Source: Linanthus parryae
Lineage: Eukaryota; Streptophyta; Magnoliopsida; Ericales; Polemoniaceae
Direction: 5' to 3'
Assembly: GCA_023055425.1 (NCBI GenBank)
Contig: JALGPY010000010.1
Coordinates: forward strand, 20,681,363 to 20,745,362
DNA length: 64,000 nt
Numbering within the stretch: the stretch's first letter is position 1; each line of letters opens with the position of its first letter. The notes under the pieces were generated by a model that was not told the origin of the DNA, searched no databases, and saw only the letters and a program-made list of their open reading frames with translations. Shown here in pieces: positions 56,646-64,000 of the stretch. The translations under genes were made by a program, and so were the position numbers.

Positions 56646-58628
56646 CATTCTTTTATCCGATTACAAATTTATTTATACAAGCATGCCAATATGACATGCT
56701 TTAACCCTAAACGAGTCTCATTTTGGATTACGAAACCCATCTACCCAATACTTATATGTTTATTGTACTAACATTTCAAATACTAATAATATTATTATGT
56801 AAGAGCCAAAAACTTCAGCTTATTTTCTTTCCTATTTATTAAATACTAATTTATCAACCTACATACTTATTTCGATGTAGCCATGAAATTATTTAAGGAA
56901 TAAAATTATTAAACGGCTATTTATTTGTTAAATATATAAAACTAAGTATGACTATTTATAATATCTCTAGTAAATGAATAAATGTTTTTTTTTTAAATCA
57001 ATGAATACATGTTTAAGTTAGAAGAAGTTACTATTCTTGTTAATACAAATAAACGTTTGCTATTAGTTGAGAAAGCCGATAACTTTATTTCTAAGATATC
57101 ACTTGCTAGCCAATTTATTCAAGGTAATTGTATATTTAAACAAATCAATATATTTTCAAGAAAATACATTCTATACAATTAAAAAAAAATATAGTTAGAA
57201 TTTCAAGAAAATACGTTCTATACATTCAAGAAAATACATTCACTCATATTAGTTCAATATTTACTCACTTTTATTTAATTCAAATGATAGTTAGAATTTG
57301 TTGAAATTAATTTAAACTAAAAAATCGACTTTTATTTTTATATACTCAGATTATTAAATGACAAGAGACACCCCCCAAATTATGTTTAAAGAGACAAACA
57401 CCCCAAAAAAGTTTCATATGCTACACCTACTACCCTTAATATTAAAAACTACATAAACTACCCCCAACAAGAGCATGGTGATTCCCATCCAACAAAACAC
57501 GAATCAAAGCCTCAAGAAAATACATACTTTTTAACTAAAAATTATTTGTTCTCATATTACTTTGATATATTCTAACTTTTATTTAATTAAATGGTAGCTA
57601 GATTTTGTAGAAATAGATTTAAGCATAAAAATTATATTTTTATTTCATTTATATAAATTACGATTCTTGAATATCAAGAGGAACCCCAAGTTATGCTAAT
57701 ACGCAACGAACACCCCCATATTTAAACAAAATAACTTCTGAAAATGACAATTACCTCCCCCAAAGCATGAATTTCTCACTTTATCAATCTAAACTTGATT
57801 TCATGCATCAAGATACGATTTTGATAATCTGAATCAACTTGAGGCAATGATTAGAGCATACCGGAACCAAGAATCACAAGAAACGGTCGAGATTTGAGTC
57901 GGGTCAAGCAGTCAAACGGTGGCGCCGGAGGTGGAGCTCACGTCGGCGATTGGGGCGGGTTTGGGTTTGGATGAGCTCTATGTTGTCTTAGTCGAGCCTC
58001 TAGGAGTGGATTAGCACTAATCACAGAGGGTGGGTTGCTGTGTTTTGCTTTGGGTAGAGTTTAGCCGGGGTTTCGCCAGTTTTAATGGAGGTCGACGGTG
58101 GTGGTGGTTGCGCTCTGTTCTCTACAGCTAGGTAGCTGCCTCCGTTTCCTCCTTCTTTCTTTTTTTAGATCCTTACCGAGAGGAGAGAGAGATAAAAAGA
58201 GATAGTGAAAGAGAAAGATAAAAACATAGTTTGGTTGTTCGTTTTCCGACGGAAACAACGATGGTGGTCATGGCGGCTTTCCTGGTTGCTACCTCAGCGT
58301 TTTGCTTCAGATCATGCTCGCTGTTGGCAGAGAAAGGGACAGTTAAGACATGGGGCAGGGAGAAGGACAAAGAGTGAAGGTTGTGGAGTTGTTCATGGTT
58401 GTGGGTTTTCGCCGGAGGCGAAGAAGATGATGATGGTGGCGGTGGTGAGGGAGGCAATGGTAGATATGGTGGTTGTGATTGGTGCTCTTTCTTCTGCTGT
58501 GTGTTGCAGAAAGGAAGAAGGAAGGTGAATCTAATAAGATATATTGTCGGTACAAAGGGCGGTGGGGCGGTGGTTTTTCGGGGGAGGTTGTTGTTGACGA
58601 AAAAAGAGAAAGAAGAAGAAGAAAAATT

Positions 58629-58792
58629 GAAGAAGAAGAAGAAGAAGAAGAAGAAGAAGAAGAAGAAGAAGAAGAAGAAGAAGAAGAAGAAGAAGAAGAA
58701 GAAGAAGAAGAAGAAGAAGAAGACGAAGAAGAAGAAGAAGAAGAAGAAGAAGAAGAAGAAGAAGAAGAAGAAGAAGAAGAAGAAGAAGAAGA
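58629..58792 (+). repeat. (GAA)n microsatellite, about 54 units
   Basis: A near-pure gaa run interrupted by single gac units near 58721 and at its end, preceded by a shorter run from about 58611. Confidence 0.98.
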
Positions 58793-59011
58793 CGACAAAA
58801 TGAATAAAAAATTTGGGGCCAACTCTCTCCTAGAAAATTATTGGGTGTTGTTAGTCACACCAGCTAGTTGGGTGATTGTGTGTGGCACAATTATGAAGTT
58901 ACGATATGATTTTACTCGTGTTAACGAAATTTACATGAATTAAATTACGAGCATTAATCTTACGTCTCCTAAAATCTTACCCGAATAATTTTCCCGACTT
59001 CTTCTTATTTT

Positions 59012-59147
<136 letters not shown>

Positions 59148-59337
59148 TTCCTACTAATAAGGTATACACATTTATATAAACATAAAACAGTGTATGTTTT
59201 CCCCAAAATTATTACTGAAATAATTTCTTAATCAATACATGATAGAAAATTTTTTATTATTTTTTTCTTTCAAATTTTTATTCGTTTTAGCTTCTAAATT
59301 TACTATTTTACCCTTAGCAATTAGACGGGGTATTACA

Positions 59338-59353
59338 TCCTTCCCCCCTTACA
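59338..59353 (-). other. Polypurine tract of long-LTR Gypsy element
   Basis: The minus strand reads tgtaaggggggaagga directly before tgtaatacccc. Confidence 0.8.
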
Positions 59354-59876
59354 CAGAGCTTCGTCGTCGAAGCTAAAATCAGACAACTAATCATGATATT
59401 CGACCATCTGCCAAGCAATTATCTCTCATAGTCAATATCATATAGCACGCAAGTAATCCCTCATAAGTAATAGCAAATAAGCACTAACTAATGCACGCAA
59501 TGCAACAAAATATTATCAAATGAATATGTAGTCACGGTTGTCTACTTAAGAGGTCCTAGTCTCATTTTGGTTGCTGGTCATAGTCTCGTTTAGGTTGCTA
59601 AGTCTCAAAGCTAAGCTTGTCTTAACGGTACTAAGAACGAAACGGTTTCCCCAGTATCTACGCAGTTAGGTTGTCAACCCTAAGTTGGTTACTTTTGGAT
59701 AAGGAAATTACCCGTGGCAAATTCATGTGCAGCTTCTACTTCAGTCCTTCTCAGCATAACGATCCTTCCCACATTTCCTTTTGACCTCCAGCTCTTCCTG
59801 CTACACCAGCTATGTTGTTGGCATTCGGCCCATATGCGGTATTGTTGTTACCTTTCCTTGGTTGAGCTCCATTCTG
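59354..59876 (-). pseudogene. Stub of gag-pol junction and 3' untranslated region of long-LTR Gypsy
   Basis: After the gag stop the minus strand still reads a Gly/Asn-rich linker (NGAQPRKGNNNTAYGPN). After a frame break comes MLRRTEVEAAHEFATGNF, which is the usual lead-in to the Gypsy protease. No protease, RT, RNase H, integrase or chromodomain follows; the sequence passes straight to a noncoding 3' region and the PPT. The deletion point is near 59700. Confidence 0.7.
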
Positions 59877-60935
59877 TCATGGGTTGTAGTTCTGCTGCCT
59901 TGCATAACCATTGCCTCCATTTTTTTGGTTGTTGTTGTTTACATTATGTTTACTCCCAAACTTCTGGTTGCGTCCAAAGTTGTTCCCGTTCTTTTGGCGG
60001 TTTCCCTGATAGTTGTTCTTTGGTGGTCTTCCAAAGTTGCCTCCTTGATTTACTGGCTGGTTCCCAGTTGGTTGTGACCGGCACTCATAAGCTCGATGTC
60101 CCCTCTTACCATAGTTGTGGCAGGTGACTAGGTTCCCCATGCAGTCAACTCCAAGGTGGTTCTGCTGACACTTGTTACAAATATAGCAGGGAGGTTGCTG
60201 ACCTCCCGGATTATAATGATTGTCTCGGTATTGCCCCTGATTACCTTCTCCAATCTCAAAATTCTGATTCCCCTTTGCGAAGTTGTTGTTCCTACCTCCC
60301 GCCTCCTCTAGCTTACATTTCTTGCGTTTCTGTTCTTCGGCGACACGAAATCGATAGATATCAGCGGCTTTCTCGTAGGCTTCGTGGAGGGTATAATAGA
60401 TTCTGCTATGCAGAGACTCTTGTAGCCTTTCATTCAATCCACCGATGAATCGAGAGACCTTGTAATCTTCGTCAGGCACCATGTTTCCCACAAATCGCTT
60501 CAACTCCATTAATTTCCGGAAATACTCAGTTACAGAGTCGTTTCCTTGCTCTAGGTTCAGCAATTCTTTTTCCTTGTTCCTCTTCACATGTTGAGGGTAT
60601 AATCGGGATCTGAGATCTGCTTGAAGGGATTACCTGTTGAAGTTGGGATTGGCTAGCGGAGTTTCTTGTGCATTCCTCCACCAATGATTCGCTTCGCATT
60701 TCTGTAGAAGACTACACAGTTGACCTTCCGATCGTCAGAGCATTCTACTGTTTCGAGGATCTTATCCATCTCCATTATCCAATCTTTTCAACTCAACATG
60801 GTTTTCTTTTCCTATGAATTCCATAGGTTTCATTTCTGCCACCTTTTGGGCCCAAATAGTTCCTTCCTGACCTCCGTTATTCATCATCTGAGTCATTTGC
60901 GTGAAGAATTGCTCCATGGTGATGTTCTCAGCCAT
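59877..60935 (-). pseudogene. gag of long-LTR Ty3/gypsy element
   Basis: ATG 60935 (MAENITMEQFFTQMTQMMNN). The first 110 codons are frame-disturbed, with a stop after RLDNGDG; the correct frame is legible as MDKILETVECSDDRKVN. The frame is clean from about 60587: FLKxLEQGNDSVTEYFRKLMEL-type retrotransposon gag core, YTLHEAYEKAADIYRF, a Gly/Asn-rich region, a first Cys/His cluster and a second knuckle CHNYGKRGHRAYEC, where the second Cys is Tyr. It ends in a Gln/Asn/Gly-rich tail at TGA 59877. Gag binds and packages element RNA; this copy is probably inactive. Confidence 0.88.
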
Positions 60936-61430
60936 ATGTTCCTGTCAAACTTTCCTAAAGTGATATCGTAATTTTCTATCTGTCACATCCTACGGTATCG
61001 ATGGTTAGGGTAGCGGGAACTTCCATAATCATCTCATAAATTCACAATTAATATATCTAGCATCATTATCACAAAAACTAACATGCATCATATAGCAATT
61101 TCGCAATAAAGCGCATCATACTCATGTCTCCAAAGAATATAACTCCTTTCTACAAAGAAGACAATACATCAAGTACAAGCCAAACTATATTTCCATCCAC
61201 TTTCCTTCATGAAATTATCAATGATCCATAACCTAGTAAAATGCATCTCAAATCAAACCAGATCACGTAAAACTATGTCACGTAACACTTCTCAAAACAG
61301 GATGAGGGTGGGCTGGAATGATCAAGACTTATACTAAGGCTACCCATAACCCGAACGACTTTTCCAATTTTAATTATCTTGCCCTATGTTCATTTTAAGT
61401 TACCCTACAGGTTTTAAACTGGAACGAATT
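60936..61430 (-). other. Leader of long-LTR Gypsy element
   Basis: About 500 bp between PBS and gag ATG. No ORF of note. Confidence 0.65.
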
Positions 61431-61443
61431 CTCTGATAGCACC
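61431..61443 (-). other. Primer-binding site of long-LTR Gypsy element
   Basis: The minus strand reads ggtgctatcagag right after the LTR end gttgttgca. Related to the initiator-Met PBS ggtatcagag with a two-base insertion. Confidence 0.6.
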
Positions 61444-61656
61444 TGCAACAACCCCCTTACCCGGCTCGGACATGACCCGGAGGGCGAAGGTAAAAGTAAC
61501 GGCGGATATCAAAAGCATAACATCCCAACTTAATTATTTTTTAACAAAATTAAACATTACAAAAGTCTCTAGATATAACATGTGTCTCTAAAATTAAAAC
61601 TACTACATCATTCTTGTTAACTAGACTAGATTCTACTCGTGATGAAATACATCTAA

Positions 61657-62042
61657 GAGCATCTCCAGTAATGTTATGTAAAAAAAATGCAAATTATACA
61701 TAAAATTACATTTTTGCCTTTTGCATGTCCACAAATTTTAATAGCAACTCCAGCAATGCAAGCTAAAAGATAGGCATATTAGTTTTGTAAAATTATCTAT
61801 TATTATTATGATATTAGGACAAGTCTACTAAAAAGGAGGAACAAAACAAAAAAAATAGGAATACACCTACAAAATAGGAAAAAAAATAAGATGGCAGGGA
61901 TGATTATCGCCAAACTTGGCGATCAAGATGCATGACATCCATTTTGCATGAGGGGATGCATGTTCTGCTGGAGCGCATTTTTCACCCAAGTTCTTTATAT
62001 TTTGCATAATAAATCGATTTGCATGGCCTGCTGGAGATGCTC
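61657..62042. mobile_element. Tourist-like (PIF/Harbinger) MITE, 386 bp
   Basis: The terminal inverted repeat is gagcatctccagtaatg at the left, with the right end gcctgctggagatgctc its inverse. Flanked by taa at 61654-61656 and 62043-62045. No ORF. The homologous position in the other LTR (45760-45775) is empty, which confirms the ends. Confidence 0.9.
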
Positions 62043-62470
62043 TAAGTGGGTCTAGTACCCAGCTACACTACAGTCTTCAGCTCCTAAACCTGCGGTGGGA
62101 AGGAAACAGGAACCAGTTTTCAAAGTCAACACGGAAATACTGAGTAAGTAAACCTGAGCACGTAAAACAGATGATGAAGCATATCTATTTTTTATAACAA
62201 TAACAAAGTGGAATAAATTATAAAATAGTAAACATGAAGAATAATGTAGGAACTCAAATGTAAACTTCTCTTTCTTTTAATTTTCTTTCTCAACTTTCAT
62301 ATGGGGAGTATAATTCCCAAACTCTTCTTCTCTTCTTTAATAATATTCAATTTTTAGAGAAAACTGTATTATTATCTTTGTTGATACGGGGAAGAATCTA
62401 TCCGTTTCGCATAATCCAAGACCTTAAGTTCTGGAACCCCTCTAAGACTTCTTGGTGCCGAACATGGAGC

Positions 62471-62748
62471 AATAATGATAACCACGGGCCTAGTCAACCT
62501 CAAAAATAATAATGAATACCACGATCCGAGTGACAGAAGTCAACACGACAATAGTAATAATAACCACGGGCCAAGTGACAGAAGTCAACCCGACAATAGT
62601 AATAAACAGGGGCGGAGTGATAGAAGTCAACCCGACAATAATAATATAATAGCCACGGGCCGAGTGACAGAAGTCAACCCGAGAATAATAAAATAATAAC
62701 CACGGGCCGCATGAAAAAAGTTAACACGACAATAATAATATTAATAAG
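62471..62748 (+). repeat. Minisatellite in 5' LTR, about 6 copies
   Basis: Same unit as 45870-46062 (core cacgggccgagtgacagaag with aataataa linkers). A 73-codon ORF across it (repeated SDRSQPDN) is a by-product of the repeat. Confidence 0.88.
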
Positions 62749-64000
62749 CTTCTCCCGCACAACTCTTTCAACTTTACGTTATTATGCATTACTAATTTTG
62801 TGTGCCAGTATCAAATCAAAGCAACTTCTTTAAAATGCAAGGAAATCACAAACAAGACATATAAATCATACAAATAATTTGAGACATGTATTAAAAATCA
62901 CAATGCGACACGAACGAAGCTAGGAACGCTTGACTAGGCTTGTTTACTTACCTTACTTTTCAGTGAATAGCACGTAACGTTTCCGTAGAAGGACACGTAG
63001 CCTTCGTCAACAAACTCGTCACCTACACGTTACATTCCTTTACTCGATTACAAAATTATTTATACAAGCATGCCAATATGACTTGCTATAAGCCTAAACG
63101 AGGCTCATTTTAGATTACTAAACCCACTACCCAATTCTTAAATATTTCTTATATTAACATTTTAAATACTAATAATATTATTATGTAAGAGCCCACAACA
63201 TTATCTGATTTGCTTTCTTATTTATTAATACTAATTTATCAACCGACATACGTATTTCGAGGTAGCGAAGAAATTATTTAAGGAATAATATTATTAAAAT
63301 GGATATTTATTATTTATAAAACTAAGTATGGAAAATATTTATAATTTCTCTAGTAAATGAATAAATGTTTAAGTAGGAGAAATTTTTGTTCTTGTTAATA
63401 CAAATAAACGTTTTCTATTAATTGAGAAAGCCGATAACTTTACTTCAAATAAGTCACTTGTTAGCCAATTTATTCAAGGTAATTTTTTATTTAAAAAATT
63501 GATATATTTTCAAGAAAAATACATTCTCTATAATTAAAAAATATTTTTACTCATATTATTTCAATTTTTACTCACTTTTATTAAATTAAAATGTTAGTTA
63601 AAATTTGTAGAAATTAACTTAAACAGAAAATCAGCTTTTATTTTTATTTATATGCTCCGAATATTAAATGACTAGAGACACCCCCCCCCCAAATTATGTT
63701 TAAAGAGACAAACACCCCAAAGCAGTTTCATATGCTACACCAACTACCCTTAATATTCAAAACTACATAAACTGCCCCAAACAAGAGCATGGTGACTCCA
63801 ATCCAACAAAACACGAATCGAGTCCTCAAGAAAATACATACTTTTTAATTAACAATTATTTGTACTCATATTACTTTAATGTTTTCTAAATTTTATTTAA
63901 TTAAAATGGTAGCTAGATTTTTTAGAAATTGATTTAAGCATAAAATTTTTATTTTTATTTCATTTATATCAATTCAGATTCTTGAATATCAACAGGAGCC

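Larger units (their letters stand above)
61444..64000 (-). repeat. 5' LTR of long-LTR Gypsy, cut by window end
   Basis: Its edge tgcaacaaccccc matches 45555. The window end corresponds to about 57690 in the other LTR, so about 1.6 kb is missing. It contains a MITE (61657-62042) absent from the partner. Confidence 0.88.

Noticed and set aside
58343..58943. Long poly-Glu, poly-Lys and poly-Ser ORFs on both strands
   Set aside because: All are translations of the GAA microsatellite in different frames inside an LTR; no conserved protein.
59714..60127. 137-codon plus-strand ORF over the Gypsy gag
   Set aside because: Antisense shadow of the zinc-knuckle and Gly/Asn-rich gag region.
62475..62696. 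73-codon ORF with repeated SDRSQPDN
   Set aside because: By-product of the LTR minisatellite; not open in the matching LTR copy.

Overview
This window is nuclear DNA from a flowering plant, most likely a eudicot. It consists almost entirely of nested transposable elements, and I see no intact host gene, rRNA or tRNA gene. The plant assignment rests on Copia elements with initiator-Met primer-binding sites and env-position extra ORFs (SIRE type), a Ty3/gypsy Tat-lineage element with a second archaic RNase H and an antisense plant-mobile-domain gene, and CACTA, Mutator-like and Tourist-like DNA transposons. The species cannot be determined from the sequence.

Layout, from the oldest layer outward. 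(1) A decayed minus-strand Copia element (40678-45554) is the visible base layer. (2) SIRE-like Copia element 1 (before position 1 to 40677, plus strand) inserted into its LTR. A minus-strand, long-LTR Gypsy element (45555 to beyond 64000) inserted into its leader. (3) SIRE element 1 was entered by a small CACTA transposon in gag (1986-15554, TSD aga) and by a minus-strand Gypsy element with an Asp-tRNA-type PBS between integrase and RT (18215-35268). (4) The CACTA element was entered by a Tat-lineage Gypsy element (2033-14479, TSD gttat, 627-bp LTRs). The minus-strand Gypsy element was entered by a Copia element that now has an LTR-internal-LTR-internal-LTR structure (20479-33001). (5) The Tat integrase is split by about 1.3 kb of LINE plus unidentified sequence (8214-9518). 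On the right, the long-LTR Gypsy element contains SIRE-like element 2 (46355-56645, TSD cattc), which contains a Mutator-like element (51602-53080, 9-bp TSD). Its other LTR contains a 386-bp Tourist-like MITE (61657-62042, TSD taa).

Every retroelement polyprotein seen carries stops, frameshifts or lost catalytic residues, so I annotate them as pseudogenes. The Tat element is the best preserved: gag-pro-RT-RNaseH is one frame broken by two TGA codons. Between pol and its 3' LTR lies an antisense gene of about 2.3 kb encoding a plant mobile domain protein, with a plausible phase-0 GT-AG intron, two in-frame stops and one frameshift.

Points most worth a second look are the antisense PMD gene and its intron, the palindrome TTTCAAGGCCTTGAAA scattered through LTRs and coding sequence of the SIRE-like family, the three-LTR Copia tandem, the gag-only long-LTR Gypsy derivative, the Mutator-like element carrying a short host-gene-like ORF, and the composite filler inside the Tat integrase.
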